NCBI GenBank assembly: GCA_030706565.1
Contig: JAUZOH010000003.1
Coordinates: 1 to 34,431, forward strand
DNA from: Bacteroidota bacterium
GTDB taxonomy: Bacteria; Bacteroidota; Bacteroidia; Bacteroidales; JAUZOH01
Reading direction: 5' to 3'
DNA: 34,431 bases
Shown one piece after another: positions 1 to 9,402 of the stretch. How positions within the stretch are numbered: the stretch's first letter is position 1; each line of letters starts with the position of its first letter. A model generated the notes under the pieces. That model saw nothing but the letters and a program-made list of their open reading frames with translations. It had not been told where the DNA came from and did not search any database. Both the position numbers and the translations under genes were made by a program.

Positions 1-1688
1 TGGAACAATCCTTTGGGAATATCAATTGCCTTAGGATTATCAGTTTTCGATTCAATGATGCTGATAATAAACATAATGGCGAGTATAACCAGGAAGACAA
101 CACCCATTCTGTCGATAAAAGGCAGACAGGGGCATGCAAATTTCAGGATAATGGATAAAGGAATACTGATGATTGCGCCCCAGAGAGCAGCATCGGCGGT
201 AGCACGTTTCCAGAAAAATCCCAGCAGGAAGATAGCCAACACACCCGGGGAAATGAACCCGGTAAATTCCTGAATATATTGGAATACCTGTTCAACCTTT
301 GTAAGTACAGGGCAAACAATTACTGCAACCAGCAATGCTAAAACTGCAACTGAACGGCCGATAAATACAAGGTGTTTTTCCGACGAATCTTTCCGGATAT
401 ATTGTTTATAAATATCCATGGTGAAGATGGTAGAAATACTGTTGATCATGGAACTTAAAGCTGCTACGATTGCTGCAAACAAAGCAGCTACGGCCAATCC
501 TTTTATTCCTTTAGGAACAAAAGCCAATAAAGCAGGATAAGCACGGTCAGGTTTTACCATTTCGTGCTTAACGAGTTGGTTTACAGAATGATATTCGCTT
601 AAGTTAACGGTTTTTTCTGGTTTAGGAGCCACATAAAGAGTCTTCTTGCCCCATTTTACAGAAGTACTCTCTTTTTGCCAAACCATGTTCTTCACAATAC
701 TGTATTCCTGGCCTTTTTTATTTAAAATGTTATGGCCATTTATTTCACTGTCAAAACAGATGTATGCAACAATACCCGGAATTACAACAATAAAAGGAAC
801 TAAAAGCTTCAGATAACCAGCAAGAATAATACCTTTTTGAGCTTCTCTAAGGTTTTTAGCAGCAAATGCCCTCTGGGTGATGTATTGGTTAAATCCCCAG
901 TAGCTCAGGTTGGTGATCCACATACCTCCAATTAAAACGCTTAATCCCGGCAAACTCATATAATCATCAGGATTTGTTTCCTTATGTAAAATCATGTGGA
1001 AATGTTCCGGAGCTCTTTGTAAAACTTCCTGGAAACCGGTAACGACCCCATGGCCACCGGAAATGGCATTTAAACCGATATAAGTAGTAATTAAACCACC
1101 GGCAACCAAAACGGTAACCTGAATAATATCAGTCCATGCAACAGCCTGCAAACCCCCTTTGATTGAATACATACAGGAGAAAATGGCCAATCCAAGGATA
1201 CCGTAAATAAGAGGAATATTAAATACGGTCTGCATGGTTAAAGCGCCCAGGTAAAGAACTGTGGTCAGGTTGACGAAAACGTAAACGGCCAACCAGAATA
1301 TAGCCATGGTGGTACGCACCCTGTTGTCGTATCTTTTCTGTAAGAACTGGGGCATAGTCCAGATATTTTCTTTCAGATAAACCGGAAGTAAAAATTTGCC
1401 CACAAGAATTAAGGTAGCTGCAGCCATCCATTCATAACTGGCTACTGCAAGACCTAATTTAAAACCGGTACCCGACATACCGATAATTTGTTCGGCTGAG
1501 ATATTAGAGCAAATCAAAGTAGCACCAATAACCCACCAGGGTAATGATTTGTCTGCTAAGAAATATTCCTGTGTGGTCTTAAATTCTTGTCCCTTCTTAT
1601 TACGGGAAACAAACAGTCCAACAAAGAGTATCACTATTGCATAAGCAGCAAACACTAAATAATCTAAAAGTGAAAAAGCTGATGTCAT
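1..1688 (-). CDS. sglT: Na+/galactose (glucose) symporter, SSS family, C-terminus cut by window edge
   Basis: This secondary transporter of the solute:sodium symporter family would import galactose or glucose with Na+ across the inner membrane. The frame is open from ATG at 1688 to the window edge, about 562 codons, so the end is missing. Segments match what I know of Vibrio parahaemolyticus vSGLT closely: NISAEQIIGMSGTGF near residues 62-76 (sugar-site Asn, Glu and Gln), ASYEWM shortly after, NLSYWGFNQYITQR in the middle, and FQYIQEFTGFISPG later. Hydrophobic segments run throughout. It lies 60 bp downstream of galT on the same strand and is the third gene of a galK-galT-transporter operon, so galactose is the likely main substrate. 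Family and substrate class are confident; glucose versus galactose preference is inferred from context. Confidence 0.93.
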   Translation of the reverse strand, partial: MTSAFSLLDYLVFAAYAIVILFVGLFVSRNKKGQEFKTTQEYFLADKSLPWWVIGATLICSNISAEQIIGMSGTGFKLGLAVASYEWMAAATLILVGKFLLPVYLKENIWTMPQFLQKRYDNRVRTTMAIFWLAVYVFVNLTTVLYLGALTMQTVFNIPLIYGILGLAIFSCMYSIKGGLQAVAWTDIIQVTVLVAGGLITTYIGLNAISGGHGVVTGFQEVLQRAPEHFHMILHKETNPDDYMSLPGLSVLIGGMWITNLSYWGFNQYITQRAFAAKNLREAQKGIILAGYLKLLVPFIVVIPGIVAYICFDSEINGHNILNKKGQEYSIVKNMVWQKESTSVKWGKKTLYVAPKPEKTVNLSEYHSVNQLVKHEMVKPDRAYPALLAFVPKGIKGLAVAALFAAIVAALSSMINSISTIFTMDIYKQYIRKDSSEKHLVFIGRSVAVLALLVAVIVCPVLTKVEQVFQYIQEFTGFISPGVLAIFLLGFFWKRATADAALWGAIISIPLSIILKFACPCLPFIDRMGVVFLVILAIMFIISIIESKTDNPKAIDIPKGLF

Positions 1689-1748
1689 AAAATGATAATT
1701 TAATTGTTTAAAGTTTGAGAGTAGCTATGTGCAAATTATATTGGATAT

Positions 1749-2792
1749 TTATCTTTTACCTGTTTTATAGTGCAAAATAGGCAGATCCCTGAGCCTTTTT
1801 GCTGCTTCTTCCGGCTTAACCGGGTTGATGATATTGCCTCCTCCCGATTCAAATCCTGCAAGATACTTTAGTTTGTCAGGGGAACGTAAGGGTGGATAAA
1901 ACTCAATGTGGAAATGAAACTTTTCATTGTCCGGGTTCCCATCGCAGGGTGCATTATGAAGCATTGTGATGTTGGGGAATGACATTTCATACAGATTATC
2001 AAACTTCACTATCACTGCTTTATGGATTTCTGCGAGCGACTTGGTCTCTTCAGGTGTGAGATCAGTTATTCTGGCTACGTGACGTTTAGGCATGATGTAT
2101 GTTTCATACACATAGCGGGCAAAGAAAGGAATAAATGCAACGAAATGTTCGTTTTCATATACGATTCTTTCCTTGTTTTCCAGTTCATGCTTTACTAAAT
2201 CGCAGAAAATACAGGAATTTTTTTCTTCCTTATAAAGGACAGCCGATTCCAGTTCGCGGGCAACAATTCTGGGAACGAAACCGGTTGCATAAATTTGTCC
2301 GTGAGGATGAGGATTGGATACTCCTATTGCTTTGCCTTTGTTTTCAAAGATGAGCACATTTTTGATTTCCGGATTTGCCGATAAATTGGTAAATTCTTCT
2401 TTCCATAAATCGACTACATCATACACCTCTTCCAGGTCCATTTCTGCCAGGGTGACATTGTGTTTGGGTGAAAAACAAAGTACACGGCAGGTGCCTTTTA
2501 CAGGCTCAACAATTTCGAAAGGTTTATCCTGATGAACATCAGGGGCATCAAGCGAAAATGAGGCAAAATCGTTGTTGAAAGCAAATGGTTTTTTGTAATC
2601 GGGGTTCTTCAGACCAGAAGCCCTGGTTACTCCGGGACATAGATAACAGGATGGATCATATTCGGGGCTTTCTTCTCCTTCAGCTTTCACCTTGGCTCCG
2701 GACCACGGACGATCGGCTGTGGTCGCTGCCAGTACTACCCATTCCCTTAATATTGGATGCCATCTACGTTCCCAATTGTGTTCTTGTGACAT
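1749..2792 (-). CDS. galT: Galactose-1-phosphate uridylyltransferase
   Basis: This Leloir-pathway enzyme exchanges UDP between UDP-glucose and galactose-1-phosphate, giving UDP-galactose and glucose-1-phosphate in the cytoplasm. The 347-residue product has the normal class I length. It begins with HNWERRWHPILREWVV, has a CYLCPG metal-binding Cys pair near residues 49-52, and carries the active-site segment SNPHPHGQIYATGFVP, whose second His is the nucleophile. A C-terminal HIT-like half contains HFHIEFYPPLRSPDKLKYLAG. The ATG start is followed directly by the conserved N-terminus. It sits 48 bp after galK and 60 bp before the symporter gene, all on the minus strand, and is presumably co-transcribed from the promoter upstream of galK. 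Nothing appears damaged. Confidence 0.97.
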   Translation of the reverse strand: MSQEHNWERRWHPILREWVVLAATTADRPWSGAKVKAEGEESPEYDPSCYLCPGVTRASGLKNPDYKKPFAFNNDFASFSLDAPDVHQDKPFEIVEPVKGTCRVLCFSPKHNVTLAEMDLEEVYDVVDLWKEEFTNLSANPEIKNVLIFENKGKAIGVSNPHPHGQIYATGFVPRIVARELESAVLYKEEKNSCIFCDLVKHELENKERIVYENEHFVAFIPFFARYVYETYIMPKRHVARITDLTPEETKSLAEIHKAVIVKFDNLYEMSFPNITMLHNAPCDGNPDNEKFHFHIEFYPPLRSPDKLKYLAGFESGGGNIINPVKPEEAAKRLRDLPILHYKTGKR

Positions 2793-2840
2793 ATCTTTAT
2801 TGAATCAACTTAAATTTTAATGATTTATTATTTGAAAATT

Positions 2841-4019
2841 TTATGCTAATTGTTTGAGTAAACCTGCACCATTTCCCACTTGTGGCAAATAAAAATCCGG
2901 TTTAAGTCCGGTCTTTTTCTCATATTCTCTGGCCACTGTTTGACAAAATTCATCAACTTTATCTTCTCTGACCAGACTAACCGTACATCCTCCAAATCCG
3001 GCACCGGTCATTCTTGAACCAATGACTCCTTCTACTTTACGGGATTCATCAACTAAGGTATCCAGCTCCACACCTGTAACTTCATAATCACTGCGTAATG
3101 AGTCATGCGATTCGTTCATCAGTTGGCCGAATTTGACCAGGTCACCTTTCTTTAATGCTACTACTGCATCTGTTGCCCTCTGATCTTCACTAACCACGTG
3201 AGTTGCCCTTCTTCTGACTGTTTCATCAGGAATGGCATCAGCGATGCTTAAAAATTCTTTCAGGGTCAATACACCAAGATTCCTTATGGGTTTTACCTTA
3301 TTCAGGTATTCAACTGCTTTTTCGCATTCACCGCGGCGCTCGTTGTACTTGGAATCTGTAAGTTTCCTTTTTTTATTGGTATTGGTAATAACCAGACGGT
3401 AATTTTTTAAATCCAGGGGTACCAGGTCATAATCAAGCGTGTCGCAGTTCAGGTAAATGGCATGGTCTTTTTCTCCCATTCCTACAGCAAACTGATCCAT
3501 AATCCCGCAGTTCATCCCTACAAATTCATTCTCTGCTTTTTGGGATAATTTGACCATTTCAATCGGTTGCAGGCCACATGCAAAAAGATGATTTATGGCA
3601 ACAGAGGTAACCAATTCAATTGATGCGGAAGAGGAAAGGCCTGCTCCATTGGGAATATTGCCTGAAAATAATAGCTCCATCCCCGTAACTTTATGCCCTT
3701 TCTTTGCAAATTGATCAATCACACCTAATGGATAATTGACCCATTCATCGCCAACTTTATGATTAAGTTTTGAAATGGGTATATGGGTCGAAAAATCGAA
3801 ATTGGTTGAAGCAAATTTTACGGCATCGTCCTTTGTTTTTCTGGCGATGAGATAGGTTCCGTAACTTAAGGCACAGGGGAATACATAACCACCGTTATAA
3901 TCCGTGTGTTCACCAATTAAATTAACTCTGCCTGGTGAAAAAAATATAAAAGTTTCCCGGTCGGTTTTCCCATATCTTTTTTCAAATTCTTTAATTAATA
4001 GGCTTTCTATCTCTTCCAT
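2841..4019 (-). CDS. galK: Galactokinase
   Basis: This cytoplasmic GHMP-family kinase phosphorylates galactose to galactose-1-phosphate with ATP, the first committed step of the Leloir pathway. The 392-residue product has the expected length and motifs in order: the signature PGRVNLIGEHTDYNGGYVFP near residue 30, the ATP loop NIPNGAGLSSSASIELV near 125, the catalytic-Asp segment NCGIMDQFAVGMG, and the C-terminal SRMTGAGFGGCTVSL. It starts at ATG 4019 and is the first gene of the gal operon. No epimerase (galE) or mutarotase (galM) gene is next to it in this window. Assignment is secure. Confidence 0.97.
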   Translation of the reverse strand: MEEIESLLIKEFEKRYGKTDRETFIFFSPGRVNLIGEHTDYNGGYVFPCALSYGTYLIARKTKDDAVKFASTNFDFSTHIPISKLNHKVGDEWVNYPLGVIDQFAKKGHKVTGMELLFSGNIPNGAGLSSSASIELVTSVAINHLFACGLQPIEMVKLSQKAENEFVGMNCGIMDQFAVGMGEKDHAIYLNCDTLDYDLVPLDLKNYRLVITNTNKKRKLTDSKYNERRGECEKAVEYLNKVKPIRNLGVLTLKEFLSIADAIPDETVRRRATHVVSEDQRATDAVVALKKGDLVKFGQLMNESHDSLRSDYEVTGVELDTLVDESRKVEGVIGSRMTGAGFGGCTVSLVREDKVDEFCQTVAREYEKKTGLKPDFYLPQVGNGAGLLKQLA

Positions 4020-4059
4020 GGGGAATAATTTTAATTTAAAAAAAATAAAAATGAAGTGC

Positions 4060-4090
4060 TAAAAGTATTTAAAATTATGAAACTGTCAAA
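4060..4090 (-). promoter_or_regulatory. Candidate promoter for the galK operon
   Basis: On the minus strand a TTTG (complement of 4087-4090) is followed after exactly 19 bases by TACTTTTA (complement of 4060-4067). This matches the Bacteroidetes primary-sigma pattern TTTG-N19-TAnnTTTG at all but the last base. Transcription would start roughly 30-35 bases before the galK ATG. Confidence 0.5.
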
Positions 4091-4230
4091 TTATTTTTTT
4101 TTAGTTATTAGGTAAGTTATTGTTTGTTGTTTTATGTAAACTTCATTGCGCGTGAAATTTGCATTATTTTCCTGAAAACGGAAAATTCAAACCGGAAGTA
4201 TTCAAAAACTGAACAAAATTATTGTTGACC

Positions 4231-4262
4231 TTGTTTTTCATTCGATAAAGATTTTAACTTTG
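4231..4262 (+). promoter_or_regulatory. Candidate promoter for the flavodiiron gene
   Basis: TAACTTTG at 4255-4262 is a perfect match to the Bacteroidetes -7 element TAnnTTTG. A TTG at 4231-4233 lies near, but not exactly at, the expected -33 position. The element ends 41 bases before the ATG of the flavodiiron gene. With the galK promoter it divides the 284-bp divergent gap 4020-4303. Confidence 0.5.
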
Positions 4263-4303
4263 TGATACAGGCCATAAAAACAAACTAATTTAATCCACTC
4301 AAT

Positions 4304-5512
4304 ATGAAAATTGACGAAATAATTGATATTACGGCTGATATAAAATGGATTGGAATTCCCGACCCGGATTTAGCCACTTTTGACATAGTGATGCAAACCC
4401 GGTATGGTACCACGTACAATTCTTATTTCATCAATGCCGAAAAGAAAACTATTATTGAGACCTCTAAGGAAAACTTTAAAGATGTTTATTTGGAAAAGGT
4501 GAAGAAGGTGGTAAATCCTTCAGAGGTGGAATATATAGTTTTGGATCATACGGAGCCCGATCATTCGGGCAACCTGAAACATTTATTACAGATTTGCCCT
4601 AATGCCACTGTCGTTGGCAGTGGTACTGCCCTGACTTATTTGCAGGACATGATAGATTTTCCGTTCAAATCCCTCAGGGTGAAAGATGGGGATAAGTTAA
4701 GCCTGGGCAATAAAACCTTGAGTTTTATCAGTGCCCCCAATTTGCATTGGGCCGACAGTATTTTTACCTATTTGGAAGAAGATCAACTGTTGTTTACCTG
4801 TGATTCATTTGGCGCACATTTTTGCCCCGACGGAATTTTTGATGATCAGGAAAGGAATTATGAAGAAGCTTATAAATTTTACTTTGATGTAATACTGAAG
4901 CCTTTTAGCAAGTTTATGCTCAAAGCCATAGAGAAAATACGTCCCTTAGCGATAAAAGCAATTTGCCCGGGGCATGGTCCTGTACTTCGCAGCAGCTGGA
5001 AACAGAAGGTTGATCTGGCAGAGAAATATGCTCAGGAATATTTAAATAATACGACGTCCGAAAAGGGTAACATTCTGGTGGCCTATATTTCGGCTTATGG
5101 ATATACGAAAAATATGGCCGGTGAAGTAATAAAAGGTATACAGTCCGTTTCGTCCATACCCGTTGAAGCCGTGGATATTGAAAAACTTCCGCTTGGCGAA
5201 CTGGAAGAAAAAATCGTAAAAAGCCGGGCTATTCTGGTGGGATCGCCGACCATCAACCAGAATACTTTGTTGCCTGTTTACAGGTTGTTCTCCATAATTA
5301 ATCCTATTCGCGACAGGGGGAAACTGGCTGCAGCATTTGGTTCTTATGGCTGGAGCGGGGAGGCTGTTAAAATTATTGAAGATAACCTGACAAACTTAAA
5401 ATTAAAAATTGCCTGTGAGGGACTTAGAGAAAAATTCTATCCTTATAAAGATAAGGCAGAAAAAAGTTTTGAATTTGGCAAACAATTTGGAACAGCTGTT
5501 CAACAACAATAA
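4304..5512 (+). CDS. Flavodiiron protein (A-type flavoprotein, O2/NO reductase)
   Basis: This cytoplasmic flavodiiron protein reduces O2 to water and/or NO to N2O, protecting anaerobes from oxidative or nitrosative stress. The metallo-beta-lactamase-like domain (about residues 1-250) keeps the diiron ligands: H82, E84, D86 and H87 in DHTEPDHSGN, H148 in NLHWAD, D167 in TCDSFGAHF and H224 in CPGHGP. A flavodoxin domain follows from about residue 256, with FMN phosphate loop SAYGYTKN at 263-270. The 402-residue length fits the minimal class with no fused rubredoxin or NADH module, so electrons must come from a separate rubredoxin or similar donor. It is monocistronic, with its own promoter and a terminator just after the stop. 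The O2 versus NO preference cannot be read from sequence. Confidence 0.94.
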   Translation: MKIDEIIDITADIKWIGIPDPDLATFDIVMQTRYGTTYNSYFINAEKKTIIETSKENFKDVYLEKVKKVVNPSEVEYIVLDHTEPDHSGNLKHLLQICPNATVVGSGTALTYLQDMIDFPFKSLRVKDGDKLSLGNKTLSFISAPNLHWADSIFTYLEEDQLLFTCDSFGAHFCPDGIFDDQERNYEEAYKFYFDVILKPFSKFMLKAIEKIRPLAIKAICPGHGPVLRSSWKQKVDLAEKYAQEYLNNTTSEKGNILVAYISAYGYTKNMAGEVIKGIQSVSSIPVEAVDIEKLPLGELEEKIVKSRAILVGSPTINQNTLLPVYRLFSIINPIRDRGKLAAAFGSYGWSGEAVKIIEDNLTNLKLKIACEGLREKFYPYKDKAEKSFEFGKQFGTAVQQQ

Positions 5513-5526
5513 TATAAAGTTTAATC

Positions 5527-5561
5527 AAAAAAAAAAAGCAGTCCGTAGACTGCTTTTTTTT
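5527..5561. terminator. Bidirectional intrinsic terminator
   Basis: AGCAGTC (5537-5543) pairs with GACTGCT (5548-5554) around loop CGTA, with an A-run before and a T-run after. It can end transcription from both the flavodiiron gene (plus) and floA (minus). The T-run overlaps the floA stop codon by two bases. Confidence 0.9.
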
Positions 5562-6561
5562 ATCGTTTCTTATCATCCGTTTTGCCGGGTTCATGTTTAA
5601 CAGCAGGGCCTGCTATTGACTCGCGCATTTCGGTGTCTGCCTGGATATTTTTCATCCGGTAATAATCCATAACCCCGAGATTTCCATTGCGGAAGGCTTC
5701 TGCCATGGCTTTGGGTATTTCGGCTTCGGCTTCAATAACTTTTGCCCTTGCTTCCTGTGCTTTTGCCTTCATCTCCTGTTCGGTAGCAACGGCCATAGCC
5801 CGTCTTTCCTCAGCTTTGGCTTGGGCAATATTTTTATCGGCATTGGCCTGATCCATCTGAAGGGCAGCGCCAATATTTTTTCCTATATCAATATCGGCAA
5901 TATCAATTGAAAGGATTTCAAAGGCAGTTCCAGCATCTAATCCTTTATTGAGAACCAGTTTGGAAATGGTATCCGGTTTCTCGAGCACATCTTTATGACT
6001 GTTGGCAGATCCTATAGAAGATACAATTCCTTCGCCTACCCTGGCAAGTACGGTTTCTTCACCGGCGCCTCCTACCAACTGCCTGATATTTGCCCTGACC
6101 GTTACCCTTGCCTTGGCAATCATCTGAATACCGTCTTTTGCTACTGCGGTAACGGGAGGAGTATCGATCACCTTGGGATTAACTGACATTTGCACAGCCA
6201 GGAAAACATCCCTTCCGGCCAGGTCTATGGCTGTAGCGGTTTTAAAATCAAGGTCAAGATTGGCTTTTTCGGCCGAAACCAGGGCATGAACGACTTTTTC
6301 CACATGACCTCCGGCCAGATAATGAGCTTCCAGGTCATTCCTCTGCAGGGAGATTCCTGCTTTTTTGCCTTCAATCAGGCTGTTGACAATAATTGAGGGC
6401 GGAACCTTTCTCCAGCGCATGAATACCAATTGGAGCAAGGGTACTCTTACCCCCGAAAGCAAAGACTGAAACCATAAACCTATTGGAACAAAATATAAAA
6501 GTATCCAAAGGGCAATGATGACTGCAATAACTATTACCAGATATAATCCCATTCCTGTCAT
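5560..6561 (-). CDS. floA: Flotillin-like protein FloA
   Basis: This bacterial flotillin-like scaffold protein (SPFH-type, YqfA family) organises functional membrane microdomains. The 333-residue product has an N-terminal membrane segment at about residues 4-28, then [20 protein letters not shown] and the family-typical SPFH region ([40 protein letters not shown]). An Ala/Glu/Lys-rich coiled coil follows at about 238-290 ([20 protein letters not shown]), and [19 protein letters not shown] near the end. Its ATG overlaps the nfeD stop in a TAATG arrangement, indicating translational coupling. NfeD-flotillin pairing is a well-known conserved arrangement. No key region is missing. Confidence 0.95.
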   Translation of the reverse strand: MTGMGLYLVIVIAVIIALWILLYFVPIGLWFQSLLSGVRVPLLQLVFMRWRKVPPSIIVNSLIEGKKAGISLQRNDLEAHYLAGGHVEKVVHALVSAEKANLDLDFKTATAIDLAGRDVFLAVQMSVNPKVIDTPPVTAVAKDGIQMIAKARVTVRANIRQLVGGAGEETVLARVGEGIVSSIGSANSHKDVLEKPDTISKLVLNKGLDAGTAFEILSIDIADIDIGKNIGAALQMDQANADKNIAQAKAEERRAMAVATEQEMKAKAQEARAKVIEAEAEIPKAMAEAFRNGNLGVMDYYRMKNIQADTEMRESIAGPAVKHEPGKTDDKKR

Positions 6562-7034
6562 TATGATTTGTTTTTAGGTTTGACAATAATTTGTGAACCG
6601 GTAATTTTGACTACTATAACTTCTGTATTTTCATCAATAAAACCGGCAATGGATTTGCCTTCTGCATCAATATCTTTAATCTGAACCCTTCCAATTGGAG
6701 CAAGACGGGTAAGGGCATAACCTTTGTCTCCGGGTTTAATTTCATTTTTTTCGATGGTGTTTACTTTCCCGTCAATTTCGGTATGGAGCATAAGTTTTTT
6801 CCAGGTACTTGATCTGAGGGCAAAGTAAAGGATGATCAATGTAAGGATTAAACTTCCTGCCAGGACATAAGTTCCGGTTACCGGGCCATGCAACTGATAA
6901 GTCATAAAAATACCCCCGATAATCAGTAAAACTCCTCCTATGCCTGCGACATTAATGCCCGGAATGATGAAAAATTCAACCAGCAGAAGAAAAATTCCCA
7001 GAATAATCAGTAAAACAATAGAAATAACAGACAT
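6561..7034 (-). CDS. nfeD: NfeD-like membrane protein, short form
   Basis: This is a short NfeD-family protein (157 residues), normally the partner of a flotillin. It has three predicted hydrophobic segments at about residues 3-24, 28-48 and 52-72, followed by a soluble C-terminal OB-fold-like domain at about 90-155 ([29 protein letters not shown]). The N-terminal ClpP-like protease domain of long NfeD proteins is absent. The stop codon overlaps the floA start by one base, and the gene lies 11 bp after clpS, so clpS-nfeD-floA is probably one transcript. The precise biochemical role of the short form is not known to me. Confidence 0.93.
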   Translation of the reverse strand: MSVISIVLLIILGIFLLLVEFFIIPGINVAGIGGVLLIIGGIFMTYQLHGPVTGTYVLAGSLILTLIILYFALRSSTWKKLMLHTEIDGKVNTIEKNEIKPGDKGYALTRLAPIGRVQIKDIDAEGKSIAGFIDENTEVIVVKITGSQIIVKPKNKS

Positions 7035-7045
7035 TCACAAATTCC

Positions 7046-7333
7046 TTATTCAATGGACACGATTAATCCACTGTTTATTAATTCATTTTTAATGGGGCGG
7101 AGCAATTCAAGGCTTCCTTTTTTTACATCACACCTGCCTGTGAAATGCACCAGGTAGGCACATTGTTCAGCCTGAAAAAGATTATGATTGCATACTCTGA
7201 CCAAAGTATGTATAACATACTCAAAGGTGTGAATATCATCATTATGCAAGACAAGGGATTTTAAATCCCTAGGTTCCGGAACAATCTCATCTTCAAAAAA
7301 TTTTTTTTCTTGGATGTTGTCTTTATTTTTCAT
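7046..7333 (-). CDS. clpS: ATP-dependent Clp protease adaptor ClpS
   Basis: ClpS delivers N-degron substrates to the ClpA/ClpC unfoldase for degradation by ClpP. The 95-residue product (ATG at 7333) carries the N-degron pocket motif LVLHNDDIHTFEYVI near residues 25-39 and the helix CNHNLFQAEQCAYLVHFTGR, then a C-terminal strand-helix segment ending SGLIVSIE. I chose ATG 7333 over an upstream in-frame TTG at 7360, because the family's disordered N-terminus is short and no ribosome-binding feature supports the TTG. It is first in a cluster with nfeD and floA; no functional tie between ClpS and the flotillin pair is known to me, so co-transcription may be fortuitous. Confidence 0.93.
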   Translation of the reverse strand: MKNKDNIQEKKFFEDEIVPEPRDLKSLVLHNDDIHTFEYVIHTLVRVCNHNLFQAEQCAYLVHFTGRCDVKKGSLELLRPIKNELINSGLIVSIE

Positions 7334-7467
7334 GGTTGAATGAAAATTTGAATCAATCAAAATTAATTAATTTTTAATATCAAATATAAAACGAATAATA
7401 ATTAATTTTATTAATTTTAATAATGATCTTTTTAATGATAAATATCAATTTTAGAATGATATAGATG

Positions 7468-9402
7468 CTATTTTTCAAGAGTCTGTGCTTTTTTTAGGGG
7501 GATTTTTTCACCATTAAAAAAGGCCACTATATAGGCATCCTTATAATGGTAGTTACGGATTTTTACAACTGCTGCCTGAGCTTCATCAAGAGTTTTAAAT
7601 TTGCCCGCATAGTATTTGATCATTTTGCCTGTCTGGGTACTTACCGTTTCGCCTGAAATGGGAATCAATCCGTTAAAATAGTTATTCTCCACTTCTTTGC
7701 TGAAAACGGCCAGTTGAATTTTATAAACTACCCGGTTTTCGGGCAGTGGTTCATCAATGGGGTAGGGATGGGCCTCAGAATAAGGCGAAGCATATAAAAT
7801 GGTAAAGGGTTCGAAGTCATAATCATTCTTTACTTTTTCGGGCTTTTGATAAGCCGGGAAATTGGACTCATCATTTTCTTTTGCTGAGTTTTTTTCAATG
7901 ACTTCCTGCTGATCCGACTGGTAATTGGGATTTTTTTCTGCCTGATCCCCGTTTTCTTCTTTAGGATTCGAATCGGTCAGCGAATCTTCCTGGTTTTTTA
8001 TTTGTTCCATGGTTCTGGCCTGGACATATTTTTTATCCGCTTCTTTCTGGTATGAAGCAGCTTTGCTTTGTAACTGGGTAATCTCTTTTTTTATTTTCAA
8101 ACGTTCTGCTTCATTGTTGATCCCATTTAGCTGGTCGCGTTTGTCATCGCAAAGGCGCTGCAGGGAATCTGCCCTGATTTGCTGGTGGAGGGCTGTTTTA
8201 ATTAGCAGATTATATGCTGATTCATCAAATTGGGTGGGAACGTTAATTTTCGGTTTATTCTTTTCTTTGTCTGAAGCAGGTTCTGAATTTTTTGTAGCCA
8301 CATTGATTTCGAAATTTGCGAGGTTTCTAATTTCAACCGGATTTGAAATCTTCGAAACCGACAAACCTTCATCCGGCTTTATTGAGAAAACTTTTAGTTC
8401 CGGATTGTTATTGATAACCCGGTTTGTCGTGAAAAAAGCAGCATGTTTACTTTCAACAGGGATGTAAAGGAAATCATCATAAGGCGAATTAACGGGGAAG
8501 CCCATGTTTATGGGTTTCGTCCAGGTATTTGTCTCGCGATTAAATACACTTTTAAAGATGTCCAGCCCTCCCATGCTGTTGTGCCCGGATGAACAGAAAT
8601 ATAAAGTGGAATTGGCTTCGTCAAAATAGGGATAGTCTTCGTCCCATTCCGTGTTGATGGTATTTCCTATATTTTCGGGCTCGCCCCAGGAAAGCTCCCC
8701 TTTCTTTTTTACCCTAAAAATATCCCTGTGAAAATTTTTCTCCTTTGATAAGGCTGAGAAATAAAGATAGTCTCCTGTTTTTATCTGGTTGGGGTAAAAT
8801 ATAACAGAAGCGGCATCTGGATGAGTCCTCCACTTTTCGGGCAGATTATTGCTGCTGATAATCCTGCCATGGAGGGAGTACAGGTTATATTGTTTTGAGA
8901 AATCAGAGGAATCGGAAATGATGCATGAGTATGCGTGCAGAGAGACAAACTTTTGCATGAGCTGCTGTCCGTTTTCGGCAGTTTCAATTGCATGTAAGGT
9001 CAGATGTCTGTCATTTTCTCCTTTTACTCCGGATTCCAGGTACTTCCTGTAGGCATCTTCAGCTAAAGCAAACTGATACGTAAGCTGATATGCCTGTCCA
9101 AGATAAAAGAAGACATTTCTTGGGGTTTCCCTGGAGGAGGCAAACCTCAGGTAATTAATTGCCTGTTCAAGGTCGCGATGCAAATAAAACAGGCAGATTC
9201 CGGAATAGTAGTTATACATGGGATCTTTAGGGAAGCGTTGTAATAATTTGAGGTAACCTGAAAGGGCAGCATTGTACTGTTTCTCCTGAAAATAAGTAAA
9301 GGAACGTTGCTGTAATTCCATTTTCTGTTGAGGAAATGCAGGTATTGTGCATGAAATGAGCAGAATAAATAACAAATACTTTCTTATTTTGCAAAAATTC
9401 AT
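7468..9402 (-). CDS. Exported TPR / PD40 beta-propeller / SPOR-domain protein
   Basis: This 644-residue envelope protein begins with a signal sequence (FCKIRKYLLFILLISCTIPAFPQQ region), ending in a typical Bacteroidetes signal-peptidase site; a lipobox-like LISC is also present. TPR-like helical repeats occupy about residues 25-125. A PD40/WD40-like beta-propeller region spans about 190-325 (DYPYFDEANSTLYFCSSGHN, GGLDIFKS). A Lys/Glu/Gln-rich coiled coil lies at about 400-460, then an acidic low-complexity stretch. A C-terminal SPOR-like domain at about 560-630 (VVYKIQLAVFSK, YYAGKFKTLDEAQAAV) is expected to bind denuded peptidoglycan. ATG 9402 was chosen over an in-frame TTG at 9429 because it starts directly on the signal peptide. 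The TPR-PD40 part resembles PorE-type proteins of the type IX secretion system, but those end in an OmpA-like domain. Function unproven. Confidence 0.85.
   Translation of the reverse strand: MNFCKIRKYLLFILLISCTIPAFPQQKMELQQRSFTYFQEKQYNAALSGYLKLLQRFPKDPMYNYYSGICLFYLHRDLEQAINYLRFASSRETPRNVFFYLGQAYQLTYQFALAEDAYRKYLESGVKGENDRHLTLHAIETAENGQQLMQKFVSLHAYSCIISDSSDFSKQYNLYSLHGRIISSNNLPEKWRTHPDAASVIFYPNQIKTGDYLYFSALSKEKNFHRDIFRVKKKGELSWGEPENIGNTINTEWDEDYPYFDEANSTLYFCSSGHNSMGGLDIFKSVFNRETNTWTKPINMGFPVNSPYDDFLYIPVESKHAAFFTTNRVINNNPELKVFSIKPDEGLSVSKISNPVEIRNLANFEINVATKNSEPASDKEKNKPKINVPTQFDESAYNLLIKTALHQQIRADSLQRLCDDKRDQLNGINNEAERLKIKKEITQLQSKAASYQKEADKKYVQARTMEQIKNQEDSLTDSNPKEENGDQAEKNPNYQSDQQEVIEKNSAKENDESNFPAYQKPEKVKNDYDFEPFTILYASPYSEAHPYPIDEPLPENRVVYKIQLAVFSKEVENNYFNGLIPISGETVSTQTGKMIKYYAGKFKTLDEAQAAVVKIRNYHYKDAYIVAFFNGEKIPLKKAQTLEK

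Noticed and set aside
7334-7360. Longer ClpS starting at TTG 7360
   Set aside because: ATG 7333 gives a normal ClpS length, and the nine extra residues show no family feature.
8009-8467. A 152-codon plus-strand open frame inside the TPR/PD40/SPOR gene
   Set aside because: Antisense to the coiled-coil and linker region; the composition reflects the complement of Lys/Glu codons.
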